NCBI GenBank assembly: GCA_050250575.1
Contig: JBFWOJ010000002.1
Span: 268,149 to 332,148 of the forward strand
DNA length: 64,000 nt
Source: SHVO01 sp050250575
GTDB lineage: Bacteria; Pseudomonadota; Alphaproteobacteria; Rhodospirillales; Rhodospirillaceae
Direction: 5' to 3'
Shown one piece after another: positions 8,936 through 18,898 of the stretch. Both the position numbers and the translations under genes were made by a program. Below the pieces are notes generated by a model, which did no database searches, was not told where the DNA came from, and saw only the letters and a program-made list of their open reading frames with translations. How positions within the stretch are numbered: position 1 is the stretch's first letter; the number at the start of each line of letters is the position of its first letter.

Positions 8936-9162
8936 ACCGTCCGTCTGCCCTATGCAGGCAACATCTCGCGATTCGCGCGCAGGTGCACCGGCCCCAAACA
9001 ACAACGTGAAATAAGGGCCGCGACGGATCAAAGATCCCGCACCGTTTCTTGAGAAGTTTCCAATTCCCTCCCGTCGGTTGCGTGCCTACCGGGTCAACGC
9101 AAACCCGTTTTGCGCCGCGATGCTCGCGGCTGCACGACCTTTGCCTATTTGAAAGTGAATCT

Positions 9163-10470
9163 ATGACTTTGTTTACCGACCTTGGCTTGATCGAGCCGCT
9201 GACGCGCGCGCTCGCCGGCGAAGGTTACTCCTCACCGACGCCGATCCAGGCCCAGGCCATTCCGCGCCTTCTCGATGGGCGCGACGTGCTGGGCATCGCC
9301 CAAACCGGCACCGGAAAGACCGCGGCTTTCGCGCTGCCCATGCTGCAGCATCTGTCGCAGAAGAACAAACGCGCCGCGGCGAAGAGCGCGCGCGCGCTGA
9401 TCCTGACGCCGACACGCGAACTCGCGCTTCAGATCGGCGAGGGTTTTGCCACGTATGGCAAGCATCTCAGCCTGAAGCGGACGGTGATCCACGGCGGCGT
9501 GAGCGAAAAGCCGCAGATCGCCGCCGTGGCGAACGGCACCGACGTGCTGATCGCCACGCCCGGACGCCTGCTCGATCTCATGAACCAGCGCCGCGTGGAT
9601 CTCGCCAGTATCGAGATCTTCGTGCTCGATGAAGCCGACCGCATGTTGGATATGGGCTTCATCCGGGACGTGCAGAAGATCGTCCAGCGCCTGCCGAAGG
9701 AACGCCAGACGCTGCTGTTCTCGGCGACCATGCCGAGCGAAGTGAGCAACCTTGTAAAGTCGCTGTTGCGGCCGGAGCACGAACGGATCGAGGTGACGCC
9801 GCCGTCGACCACGGTGGAGCGCATCGCCCAAAAGGTGATGTTCGTCGCCCGCGAGAATAAGCGCCTCCTGCTCGCCGATCTCCTCAAGGACGGAGCCATT
9901 ACCCGCGCGATCGTTTTCACACGCACGAAGCACAGCGCCAACCGCGTGGCGGAACAGTTGCAGAAAGGCGGGGTCAAGGCCGACGCCATCCATGGCAACA
10001 AGTCGCAGAATGCGCGCCAGCGCAGCCTGGCCGGATTCAAGAGCGGCCAGGTCCGTGTGCTGGTGGCGACCGATATCGCCGCCCGCGGCATCGACGTCGA
10101 TGGCGTTTCCCACGTCATCAACTTCGAAATGCCGGTGGAACCGGAGAGTTACGTGCATCGCATCGGCCGCACGGCGCGCGCCGGCAACGAGGGCATCGCG
10201 ATCTCCTTCTGCGACCGGGAAGAGATGGGCGCGTTGCGCGCGATCGAGCGTTCGATCCGCCAGCCGGTTCCGGTCGATGAGACCCACGCTTATCACAGCG
10301 CAACGCCGGTGCGCGGTCCGCGCCATGAGCACCGCGGCGAGCAGAAGCACGGCGGGCCCAGGCCGGCGCACGGCCATAATAAGCCGGGCGGCGGCAAACA
10401 CCGTCATCGCCGCCGCCGCAGCGGCGGAGGCGGTGGCCGCCCGTGGGAGAACCGGCCGCAGGCCGCTTAA
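9163..10470 (+). CDS. rhlE: DEAD-box ATP-dependent RNA helicase, RhlE type
   Basis: A 435-residue helicase. Motifs in order: Q-motif around GYSSPTPIQAQAIP (21-34), Walker A AQTGTGKT (46-53), PTREL (83-87), DEAD (156-159), SAT (187-189), and the C-terminal lobe with ARGIDVDGVSHVINFEMP and HRIGRTARAG. A basic tail rich in His, Arg and Gly ends the protein and probably binds RNA. RhlE-type enzymes unwind structured RNA during ribosome assembly and mRNA decay in the cold. The ATG at 9163 was chosen because it begins the conserved domain; the frame is open 38 codons further upstream without similarity. Its stop overlaps the convergent cation-transporter gene. Confidence 0.95.
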   Translation: MTLFTDLGLIEPLTRALAGEGYSSPTPIQAQAIPRLLDGRDVLGIAQTGTGKTAAFALPMLQHLSQKNKRAAAKSARALILTPTRELALQIGEGFATYGKHLSLKRTVIHGGVSEKPQIAAVANGTDVLIATPGRLLDLMNQRRVDLASIEIFVLDEADRMLDMGFIRDVQKIVQRLPKERQTLLFSATMPSEVSNLVKSLLRPEHERIEVTPPSTTVERIAQKVMFVARENKRLLLADLLKDGAITRAIVFTRTKHSANRVAEQLQKGGVKADAIHGNKSQNARQRSLAGFKSGQVRVLVATDIAARGIDVDGVSHVINFEMPVEPESYVHRIGRTARAGNEGIAISFCDREEMGALRAIERSIRQPVPVDETHAYHSATPVRGPRHEHRGEQKHGGPRPAHGHNKPGGGKHRHRRRRSGGGGGRPWENRPQAA

Positions 10471-11063
10471 GCGCGTCCTTTCTTCTCTTCGCGGGCCGCT
10501 TCCCAGATTTCCCAGGCGGCGCCCGCGTTGAGAAGCGCAATTCCCAGGCCGACGACAAGGCCGGGCCATGCCGAGGCGAAATAGAGAGTTGCGAATCCCG
10601 CAAGGATAATCGCCACATTAGCGTAGGCGTCGTTGCGCGCGGACAGGAAGGCCGCCTTCGTCAGGCTGCCTTTCGCCGCGCTGAATTTTGCCAGCATGAC
10701 CGCACAGGTGAAATTCGCCGCGAGTGCGCCGAGGCCGACGATCGAGAGCGGCACCGGGGCGGGAGGCACGGGCACATTGAACTTCTGCCAAGCCATCCAC
10801 AATGTGGCGAGCCCAGGCACCAGGATCATCGCTGCAAGCAGCATGCCGACGCGAGCCCGTTTCGGCGCGGGCCAGGCAAGCGCCACGAGAATCAGTAAAT
10901 TGATCGAGGCATCTTCCAGAAAGTCGATGCTATCGGCGAACAGGGCGACGGACCCGATCGCGACGGCGGCAGCGAACTCGACTCCGAAGTAGCCGAGATT
11001 GAGCGCCGCCACCCGTTTGACGGCCCGTCGCAGCCGTTCGTCCATGACCTGGGATTTCTCCAT
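10467..11063 (-). CDS. Cation transporter, cation diffusion facilitator-like
   Basis: A 198-residue membrane protein with about five to six hydrophobic segments. The N-terminal half resembles the transmembrane domain of cation diffusion facilitators: NLGYFGVEFAAAVAIGS and ALFADSIDFLEDASINL, where the His/Asp of normal CDF sites (usually HxxxD) is replaced by ADSIDFLED. The cytoplasmic C-terminal CDF domain is missing. Such short relatives are usually annotated as cation transporters without proven substrate. It converges on the helicase gene and is divergent from the thiC riboswitch. Confidence 0.75.
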   Translation of the reverse strand: MEKSQVMDERLRRAVKRVAALNLGYFGVEFAAAVAIGSVALFADSIDFLEDASINLLILVALAWPAPKRARVGMLLAAMILVPGLATLWMAWQKFNVPVPPAPVPLSIVGLGALAANFTCAVMLAKFSAAKGSLTKAAFLSARNDAYANVAIILAGFATLYFASAWPGLVVGLGIALLNAGAAWEIWEAAREEKKGRA

Positions 11064-11117
11064 CGGAAGAGAGCTTAGCAGATGTTGACCCGCCGCCCGC
11101 GTGGTCCGATACTCCGC

Positions 11118-11267
11118 CCATCCAAGGGGTGCCCGCGCGAATCGGGCTGAGAGACCGCACGAAGCGGTAAACCCTTAGAACCTGATCCGGGTGATACCGG
11201 CGTAGGGATGGACCTTCAAGCTCATCCGCCTTTGCGCACGATTCCCGGGTCTCCATTCAGGAGATCC
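11118..11267 (+). ncRNA. TPP riboswitch (THI element) with Shine-Dalgarno-sequestering platform
   Basis: The aptamer spans 11118-11211. P1 pairs CCATCC with GGATGG. Inside are the conserved THI-box pieces AGGGGTGC, GGGCTGAGA, ACCCTTAGAACCTGA and ACCGGCGTAGGGA. Downstream, GGTCTCC (11248-11254) can pair with GGAGATCC (11260-11267), which contains the AGGAG ribosome site of thiC. When thiamine pyrophosphate binds, this hairpin should block translation. The aptamer is clear by pattern; the switching hairpin is my inference. Confidence 0.95.
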
Positions 11268-11269
11268 AT

Positions 11270-13084
<1,815 letters not shown>

Positions 13085-13104
13085 CACAGGAGCGTAGGAG
13101 CCGG

Positions 13105-13836
13105 GTGACGGACGACGTCTTACGCGCGGATGTAAGGGAACCCCCACCGAGGTCACGCGGCTTTCGCATCGGCCGCGTGGTCTTCCTCACGCTTATGATC
13201 GGATTGATCGCCCCTGCCGCGCTCATCCTCGCCTATCGATTCATGCCGGTCCCCGGAACGCCGCTGATGGCCTTTCGGGCCGTGAACGGGGCCGGCTGGG
13301 ACTACGACTGGGTGCCGCTCGAGCGCATCGCCCCGGCGCTGGCGCGGTCGGCCCTGACGGCCGAAGACGAGTCGTTCTGCACACACCACGGCTTCGACAC
13401 CAAGGCGATTCAGAAATACCTGGAAGACTACCTTGAAGATGATGGCGGAACGTTGCGCGGCGGGTCCACCATCAGCCAGCAGACAGCGAAAAATCTGCTG
13501 CTGTGGCCAGGGCGGGACTGGATACGCAAGGGACTCGAAGCCTGGCTGACGATTTACATCGAAGCGTTGTGGCCGAAGCGGCGCATCATGGAGGTCTATC
13601 TCAACATCGTCGAGTGGGGCCGCGGCGTGTACGGCGCCGAAGCGGCGGCCCGCCACCACTTCGGCAAGAGCGCGGCGGCTTTGACGACCACCGAAGCTGC
13701 ACGACTGGCCGCCGTGCTGCCAAGTCCCCTGCGCTGGTCGGCGTCGAACCCGGGACCTTATGTACAGCGACGCTCGGAGACCCTGCAGGCCCGCGCTGCG
13801 CGGCTGGGCGATCTGGCCGCGTGCTTAAAAGGCTAG
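13105..13836 (+). CDS. mtgA: Monofunctional biosynthetic peptidoglycan transglycosylase
   Basis: A 243-residue membrane-anchored GT51 enzyme that polymerises lipid II into glycan strands without transpeptidase activity. There is one N-terminal membrane segment (about residues 23-45). The active site region has AEDESF with the likely catalytic Glu87, followed by GGSTISQQTAKNLLLW and RIMEVYLNIVEWGRGVYGAE. Length fits MtgA. The GTG start is supported by TAGGAG five bases upstream. It follows thiC by 20 bases and may share its transcript. The stop overlaps the convergent response-regulator gene. Confidence 0.95.
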   Translation: MTDDVLRADVREPPPRSRGFRIGRVVFLTLMIGLIAPAALILAYRFMPVPGTPLMAFRAVNGAGWDYDWVPLERIAPALARSALTAEDESFCTHHGFDTKAIQKYLEDYLEDDGGTLRGGSTISQQTAKNLLLWPGRDWIRKGLEAWLTIYIEALWPKRRIMEVYLNIVEWGRGVYGAEAAARHHFGKSAAALTTTEAARLAAVLPSPLRWSASNPGPYVQRRSETLQARAARLGDLAACLKG

Positions 13837-14303
13837 GTGGGGGCGATGACCCGCCGTCCGGCGAGTGCATCTTCGAGAGCTGATTTAAGGGCCGCAGGAC
13901 CGGCGGGCTTCACAAGAAAAGCGGCGATGCCGAAACGAGCTGCATCGCGGTAGAGTTCCAGATCGTTATGCGCGGTCAACATGACGACCGGGATTTCGCG
14001 CAGCAGCGGCTGCGACGAGGCGCGGAGCTTTTCCAAAAGGCGCATCCCGTTCATGCCGGGCAACTCATAGTCGACGAACAACACGTTGGCGCAGGACGGA
14101 TCCTTCTCAAGATCGGCGAGCGCGTCCTCGGCGGACCTGACGCTGCCGACTTTCGGCACCGAGAGGCTGGTGAGAAGCCGCCCGAGAAGTTCGCGCACGA
14201 AGTTCTGGTCTTCGACGATCAGAACGGAGGCCGACTGCAAGGAAAGCGTTACCGATGTATTTCCGCCCGTCGACATATCTAAGTCATCTGATTCCCGGGA
14301 CAT
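13833..14303 (-). CDS. Single-domain response regulator (CheY-like receiver)
   Basis: A 156-residue protein made of a short N-terminal extension and one receiver domain. The acidic pair is Glu31-Asp32, the phosphoacceptor Asp78 lies in VLFVDYELPGMNG, the switch Thr is 110 and the conserved Lys is 132 (VKPAGP). There is no output domain, so it should act by protein contact, as CheY or DivK do. The ATG at 14303 was preferred over a GTG six codons upstream because GAGG lies nine bases before it. No histidine kinase is nearby, so it is an orphan. Confidence 0.9.
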   Translation of the reverse strand: MSRESDDLDMSTGGNTSVTLSLQSASVLIVEDQNFVRELLGRLLTSLSVPKVGSVRSAEDALADLEKDPSCANVLFVDYELPGMNGMRLLEKLRASSQPLLREIPVVMLTAHNDLELYRDAARFGIAAFLVKPAGPAALKSALEDALAGRRVIAPT

Positions 14304-14348
14304 CGCCGCTTGCCTCGGCACGTACGCCTAAGCCGCACGCGGCGTTGC

Positions 14349-15134
14349 CTAAATTACGATTGCGGCGGCTTCGTTTTCAAGAACGCGCATGATGGAAAGA
14401 GCTGCCATATGCGAGGTCTTGGGGTTGTCGGGCGACGGATTCGCGTGAATCTCCAGTGCCATGGAACCAAAGGCGCCCGTGGCCTGGAGATGATGAACGT
14501 TCTGAGTCACTCCCGGATCGGCCACGAGCATGACGCGCGTCTTCTCGAAGCCGATCCCGGCGAGAGCGGCGGTGGCGGCGACGTTGGCGTTCTTGGGAAA
14601 GGCCAAGGCGGCCGAACGCGCATTGCCTGAATAGAGAACAGTCGGCGCGGCGATCGCATCGAGGTTGTGCGTCGTTTCCGCCGGCGTGCCCATCCACGCA
14701 CGCGGCGGCTTGCTTGAGGTGAGAGTTACGCTATCCAGCCCGGCGAGTTTCGCGGCGGCGAGCGCATCGACGCCAGGCAGTGCGCCGGCGACCAGCTTCA
14801 CTTTGGCCGGCCCCTGTGCAGCGGCGGCACTGACCTCGCCCCAAAGCACAGGATCGGCGAGGCTTCCCGTCGAGACGATGATAAGATCGATGCCTGCCTT
14901 GAGCACGGGTCCGCACACCGCCCGCACGGCACTGTGACCTGCGCATTCGACGACGAGATCCGGCTTCAGCGCCAGAAGGGCATCGACGCTGTAGACGATC
15001 GGATGTGTGCCGACGGACACCTTGTCTGCAGGAAGGCCGAGGGCGCCGACGATGGAAAATTTGTCGGGCCGGCGGGCACAAAAATCAGAAAGTAGCCGCG
15101 CAATCGCGCCGTTGCCGACGAGTGCAATTCTCAA
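14349..15134 (-). CDS. nadX: Aspartate dehydrogenase
   Basis: A 261-residue NAD(P)-dependent oxidoreductase. The N-terminal Rossmann motif is VGNGAIARLL (6-15), followed by VVECAGHSAVR and VSTGSLADPVLW. The C-terminal part carries GNARSAALAFPKNANVAATAALAGIGFEKT and a final NPKTSHMAALSIMRVLEN, both diagnostic of L-aspartate dehydrogenase. The enzyme oxidises aspartate to iminoaspartate, which can feed NAD synthesis. The start is a TTG inside the TTGA overlap with the upstream isomerase stop, which implies translational coupling. No other NAD-synthesis gene is adjacent. Confidence 0.9.
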   Translation of the reverse strand: MRIALVGNGAIARLLSDFCARRPDKFSIVGALGLPADKVSVGTHPIVYSVDALLALKPDLVVECAGHSAVRAVCGPVLKAGIDLIIVSTGSLADPVLWGEVSAAAAQGPAKVKLVAGALPGVDALAAAKLAGLDSVTLTSSKPPRAWMGTPAETTHNLDAIAAPTVLYSGNARSAALAFPKNANVAATAALAGIGFEKTRVMLVADPGVTQNVHHLQATGAFGSMALEIHANPSPDNPKTSHMAALSIMRVLENEAAAIVI

Positions 15135-15739
15135 ACTTCAACTCCGGACTCGGATAAGCGGCGGTCGAGCTGATCGAGCCGATCCGCGCCCCAGAAAGGT
15201 TCTCCGTCCAGGACCATGAACGGGGCGCCGATCATACCGTCCGCGCGGGCGCTGTCCATTGCTTCGACCACCGCGCGTTTGGCCGCCGGATCGGCGGAGG
15301 CAACTTCAATTTCTTCCGCCGTCAGGCCGAGATGTGCCGCAGCCGCAGTGATGCCCTCCAGCGTCGTGACATCTCCGCCTTTGCCAAAGGCGTGCGTCAT
15401 CACGGCGAACGCAAAGTCGCGCGCAAGCTTCGGATCTTTCGCCTTAAGGGTCCAAAAAACATACCGCGCAAGCCTGACGTCGAAAGGAAACACCGGCGGC
15501 AATCGAAACGGGAGGCCGGCGAAAGCGCAACTGCGCGCGAGATCTATGGTGTTATAGGCAAGCCGTGCGGGCACGTGGACGGGGGCCTTCACCTCGAGAG
15601 ACTGGAAGATGTGCCCGAGTGAAACTGCGATCCAATCGACGGTACGGCCGTGGCGTGCGGCGAGTTCGTCAATCTTGTGGACCGCGATGTAGGAGTAGGT
15701 CGAAACCAGATCGAAATAGAATCTGATCGGCGCGGGCAT
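15131..15739 (-). CDS. 2-hydroxychromene-2-carboxylate isomerase (DsbA-like fold)
   Basis: A 202-residue protein of the kappa-GST/DsbA fold. Residues 4-12 read IRFYFDLVSTYSYIA, the conserved glutathione-binding start of HCCA isomerases. The C-terminal GMIGAPFMVLDGEPFWGADRLDQLDR is also typical. The family isomerises naphthalene-pathway intermediates, but most genomic copies act on unknown substrates. ATG at 15739 was chosen because AGGGGG precedes it by about five bases. It lies 78 bases after coxM and is coupled to nadX. Confidence 0.85.
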   Translation of the reverse strand: MPAPIRFYFDLVSTYSYIAVHKIDELAARHGRTVDWIAVSLGHIFQSLEVKAPVHVPARLAYNTIDLARSCAFAGLPFRLPPVFPFDVRLARYVFWTLKAKDPKLARDFAFAVMTHAFGKGGDVTTLEGITAAAAHLGLTAEEIEVASADPAAKRAVVEAMDSARADGMIGAPFMVLDGEPFWGADRLDQLDRRLSESGVEV

Positions 15740-15817
15740 CGCATCCCCCTTTTCCAAAGGACCCCTGGAGTCTGAAAGAACGTTCGCGCGCGCAGTACCG
15801 CCAAGACCGAAATGCAG

Positions 15818-16612
15818 CTATGCGATGGCTGACACGGCCCTGGCCGCCATGACGCCGATGAGATGTGCCCGGTAGGCGGGCGTGGCATGAAGATCGCTGT
15901 TCAAGTCCTCGTCGGAGATGGAAATTCCCGCAAGCGCGTCCGGCTGGAAGGACGCTGTGAGCGCCGTTTCCATGTCGCGCTGGCGGAAAGCGTAAGGCCC
16001 CGCGCCGGTTACGCCAACGCGGACTCCGTGCGCGGCCTCGGCCACGCAAACGCCGACGATTGCGTAGCGGGAGGCCGGGTTGCGGAACTTCTGATAGGCG
16101 GCGCGTTTTGGAACCGGAAAGGCGACCTTCAAAATCACTTCGCCGGGCGCCAGCGCGGTTTCAAACAGGCCGGTGAAAAAGTCGTCGGCCGGGATGGAGC
16201 GGTCGACGGTGTGGATGCTGGCGCCGAGGGCGAGCAGGGCGGCGGGATAGTCCGCCGCAGGATCGCTATTTGCGAGTGCGCCCCCCAGCGTGCCGAGTTC
16301 GCGCACCGCAGGATCTCCGATCTCGCCGGCGAGATGCGAAAGCATGGGAATCATGCGGCGCACGTCGGCCGATGCCGCGATTTCGGCGTGCGTCGTCATG
16401 GCGCCGATCGTGACGGAGTCCGCGCGCCCGGCGATTCCGCGCAGGCCGTCGATGCCTGCGAGATCGATCACGTCGGTCGGCCGGCGCAAGCGCTGCTTCA
16501 AGGTGGGAATGATGGTCTGGCCGCCGGCGAGATAAAGCGGATCCTCGGCGCGCGCAAAGATTTCACGCGCTTCGGCGACGGTATTCGGACGATGGTAATC
16601 GAAATTATACAT
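15818..16612 (-). CDS. coxM: FAD-binding subunit of CO dehydrogenase/xanthine oxidase-type hydroxylase
   Basis: A 264-residue flavoprotein subunit. FAD-binding motifs are YLAGGQTIIPTLKQ near residues 25-40 and TLGGALANSDPAADYPAAL near 100-120. In the family the medium subunit passes electrons from the 2Fe-2S subunit to the acceptor. The ATG overlaps the coxS stop as TGATG, so the two are translated together. The operon order here is coxG-coxS-coxM, but the catalytic large subunit (CoxL, molybdopterin-binding) is not in the window on either side. Confidence 0.9.
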   Translation of the reverse strand: MYNFDYHRPNTVAEAREIFARAEDPLYLAGGQTIIPTLKQRLRRPTDVIDLAGIDGLRGIAGRADSVTIGAMTTHAEIAASADVRRMIPMLSHLAGEIGDPAVRELGTLGGALANSDPAADYPAALLALGASIHTVDRSIPADDFFTGLFETALAPGEVILKVAFPVPKRAAYQKFRNPASRYAIVGVCVAEAAHGVRVGVTGAGPYAFRQRDMETALTASFQPDALAGISISDEDLNSDLHATPAYRAHLIGVMAARAVSAIA

Positions 16613-17076
16613 CACATCGCCTTTGCGCCGGCGAGGATCGCGGTGACGATGGGCTGGTAGCCGGTACAGCGGCAGAAGTTGCCTTCCAGCTCCTTGCGCA
16701 CGAGCGCGTCCGTGAGCGGAGCTCCCTTGTTGCGTTCTACGAGCGCAAGCGCGGTCATGATCATGCCGGGGGTACAGAAGCCGCATTGCAGCGCGTGGTG
16801 CTCACGAAACGCCGCCTGCATCGGATGAAGAACGCCGTTCTGCGCGACGCCTTCTATCGTCGTGATCGCTTTGCCGTCGGCCTGCACGGCAAGCATGGCG
16901 CAGGCCTTCACCGGTTTGCCGTCGACATGGATCGTGCAGGCGCCGCACTGGCTGGTATCGCAGCCCACATGCGTGCCGGTAAGCCGCAGCTTTTCGCGCA
17001 AGACTTCGACCAGCAATGTGCGCGCTTCGAGGTCGAGCGTGTGCGCCGTGCCGTTGACGGTAAGCGTGACCCTCAT
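16612..17076 (-). CDS. coxS: 2Fe-2S subunit of CO dehydrogenase-type molybdenum hydroxylase
   Basis: A 154-residue protein with the plant-type ferredoxin cluster Cys39, Cys44, Cys47 and Cys59 and the second helical cluster Cys98, Cys101, Cys135 and Cys137 (CGFC and CRC). All eight ligands are intact. It should carry electrons from the molybdenum centre to the flavin of CoxM. Length is normal. Start and stop overlap coxG (ATGA) and coxM (TGATG). Confidence 0.95.
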   Translation of the reverse strand: MRVTLTVNGTAHTLDLEARTLLVEVLREKLRLTGTHVGCDTSQCGACTIHVDGKPVKACAMLAVQADGKAITTIEGVAQNGVLHPMQAAFREHHALQCGFCTPGMIMTALALVERNKGAPLTDALVRKELEGNFCRCTGYQPIVTAILAGAKAM

Positions 17077-17531
17077 GCGGCTCCAGCCTCGCGCGCGGCG
17101 GCCAAGGAACCGAGCCGGGCAAAAAATTCATCGGCGAGCTTTTTTGCCGCCGACGTGATCAGGCGGCCGCCGACCTGGGCGATCTTGCCGCCGACGGAGG
17201 CCTCGACCGTATAAATGAGGCGCGTCCCGTCGGGTTCCTGTTCGAGGCGCACGCGCGCGCCGCCTTTGGCGAAGCCGGCGGCGCCGCCCTTGCCTTCGCC
17301 ACGAATAGTGTAGGCCCGCGGCGGATCGAGATCGGACAGCGTGATGAGGCCCTTGAACGACGCCTTCACCGGCCCGATCTTCGCCGTGACCACGGCGTCG
17401 ATCTCGTGATCGCTGATCCATTCGATGGAATCGCAGCCGGGGATCGCTTCCTTGAGAACGCTGAGATCGTTGAGAGCGGTCCAGACCGCATCGCGCGAAG
17501 CGGGAATTAGATAGTCGCCGGTCATATCCAT
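17073..17531 (-). CDS. coxG: CoxG-like SRPBCC protein
   Basis: A 152-residue protein of the START-like SRPBCC superfamily, matching CO dehydrogenase subunit G: IPASRDAVWTALNDLSVLKEAIPGCDSIE at the start and YTVEASVGGKIAQVGGRLI with a C-terminal helix SAAKKLADEFFARL. CoxG is thought to help membrane attachment or maturation of the hydroxylase. It starts 13 bases after the dinB stop and overlaps coxS by ATGA. Two ATG codons (17531, 17525) are possible starts. Confidence 0.85.
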   Translation of the reverse strand: MDMTGDYLIPASRDAVWTALNDLSVLKEAIPGCDSIEWISDHEIDAVVTAKIGPVKASFKGLITLSDLDPPRAYTIRGEGKGGAAGFAKGGARVRLEQEPDGTRLIYTVEASVGGKIAQVGGRLITSAAKKLADEFFARLGSLAAAREAGAA

Positions 17532-17544
17532 CCAACAGATCCCT

Positions 17545-18825
17545 TTAACCGTCCGCGCGGCCTTTGCGGATCGCGCTGCGACCGAATTTGGCGCGCACCG
17601 AATCCATCGCCCGCTCCACTTCCGCGTTGCGTATGCCCGACTTGCCCATGGCAGAGAAGAGATCGCGCGGATCCGCGCCGGCAGCGTCGGTGAGCTGATC
17701 GACACCAACGCCGATGAGGCGGAAGAGCGGGCCAGTCGCTTCTTTCAATAACATGGATTCCGCTTCGCGGAAGATCGTCTCGGCCAGCTGGGTCGGCGCA
17801 TCCAGCCGGCGATTGCGCGTCAGCGTCTTGAAACGCGCTGTCTTGAGTTTCAGGGTGACCGTGCGGCCCGCAATATCTTTTGCCTTGAGGCGGTCCGAGA
17901 CCTGCTCGCACAAGGCCCAAAGAATCCGGCGCAACCGGGCGGGATCGCGGATGTCTTCGTTGAAGGTGGTTTCCGCGGAGACGCTCTTGGCCTCGCGGTC
18001 GCCGCTCACATGCCGTTCGTCCATTCCTTGCGCAAGGCGGGCGATATAAGCGCCGGTTTCACCATAGAGGAGCGCCATCTCCTCATGCGAGCGGCGCTGC
18101 ACATCACCGACCGTGAACAGGCCGCCGACTTTGAGCCGGTCGGCAAGCGCGGGGCCTACGCCCGGAAGGCGCGTCAGCGGAAGATCGTGCAGCACCGACA
18201 CCGCATCGCTGCGGCCGATGACGGCGAAGCCGCGGGGCTTGTCGAGGTCGGAGGCAAGCTTGGCGAGGAACTTGTTATAACTGAGGCCGATGGACACGGT
18301 GATGCGGACTTCGCGCTCAATTTCCCGCGCGATGCTCGCGAGGGATGCCGCCGGCGAACGGTTGAACAGTTTCGCCGTACCGGAGAGATCGAGGAAGGCT
18401 TCGTCGAGAGACAGGGCCTCGATCAGGGGCGTGGCCGCATCGAAAATGCGATGCACCTGACGGCTGACGTCTTTGTACTTCGCCATATTGGGTTTGATGA
18501 CGATCGCCTGGGGGCACAGCTTCAAGGCCTTGAACATCGGCATGGCGGAGCGCGGCCCGTACTGCCGCGCGATATAGCAGGCGGTGGAAACCACCCCGCG
18601 CTTGCCGCCGCCGACCAGGACCGGCTTGTCGGCAAGACTGGGGTCATCGCGCTTTTCGATGGTGGCGTAGAACGCGTCGCAATCGATATGCGCGATCGAC
18701 AGGCGGCCCAGTTCCGCATGGCGCACCAGGCGTTCGGACCCGCAGCGCGAACAGACCTCGCGCGCCGTTTCGTATTCGGCGAGGCAGTCGCGGCAAACGG
18801 CAGTGACCGGATCGGGGAAAGGCAT
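17545..18825 (-). CDS. dinB: DNA polymerase IV (Y family) with N-terminal zinc finger
   Basis: A 426-residue translesion polymerase. An N-terminal CxxC...CxxC finger (Cys11, Cys14, Cys25, Cys28) precedes the palm. Catalytic blocks are HIDCDAFYATIE (46-57) and SLDEAFLDLSGT (about 142). The thumb/little-finger part has SYNKFLAKLASDLDKPRGFAVI and LPGVGPALADRLK. The zinc finger is found in some alphaproteobacterial Pol IV but not in the E. coli enzyme. The chosen start begins the finger; another ATG at 18900 would add 25 residues and overlap the divergent ABC gene. No LexA box was recognised upstream. Confidence 0.93.
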   Translation of the reverse strand: MPFPDPVTAVCRDCLAEYETAREVCSRCGSERLVRHAELGRLSIAHIDCDAFYATIEKRDDPSLADKPVLVGGGKRGVVSTACYIARQYGPRSAMPMFKALKLCPQAIVIKPNMAKYKDVSRQVHRIFDAATPLIEALSLDEAFLDLSGTAKLFNRSPAASLASIAREIEREVRITVSIGLSYNKFLAKLASDLDKPRGFAVIGRSDAVSVLHDLPLTRLPGVGPALADRLKVGGLFTVGDVQRRSHEEMALLYGETGAYIARLAQGMDERHVSGDREAKSVSAETTFNEDIRDPARLRRILWALCEQVSDRLKAKDIAGRTVTLKLKTARFKTLTRNRRLDAPTQLAETIFREAESMLLKEATGPLFRLIGVGVDQLTDAAGADPRDLFSAMGKSGIRNAEVERAMDSVRAKFGRSAIRKGRADG

Positions 18826-18898
18826 GGCTTCACGATGCTGCGCGTTGACTTCGCAGAAAGAAAGGCCCAAGTGAAGGCGTTTTTCCAAGGATTCCGCC

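Noticed and set aside
9232..10569. A 445-codon open frame antisense to the DEAD-box helicase
   Set aside because: Same reason: composition-driven shadow of a real gene.
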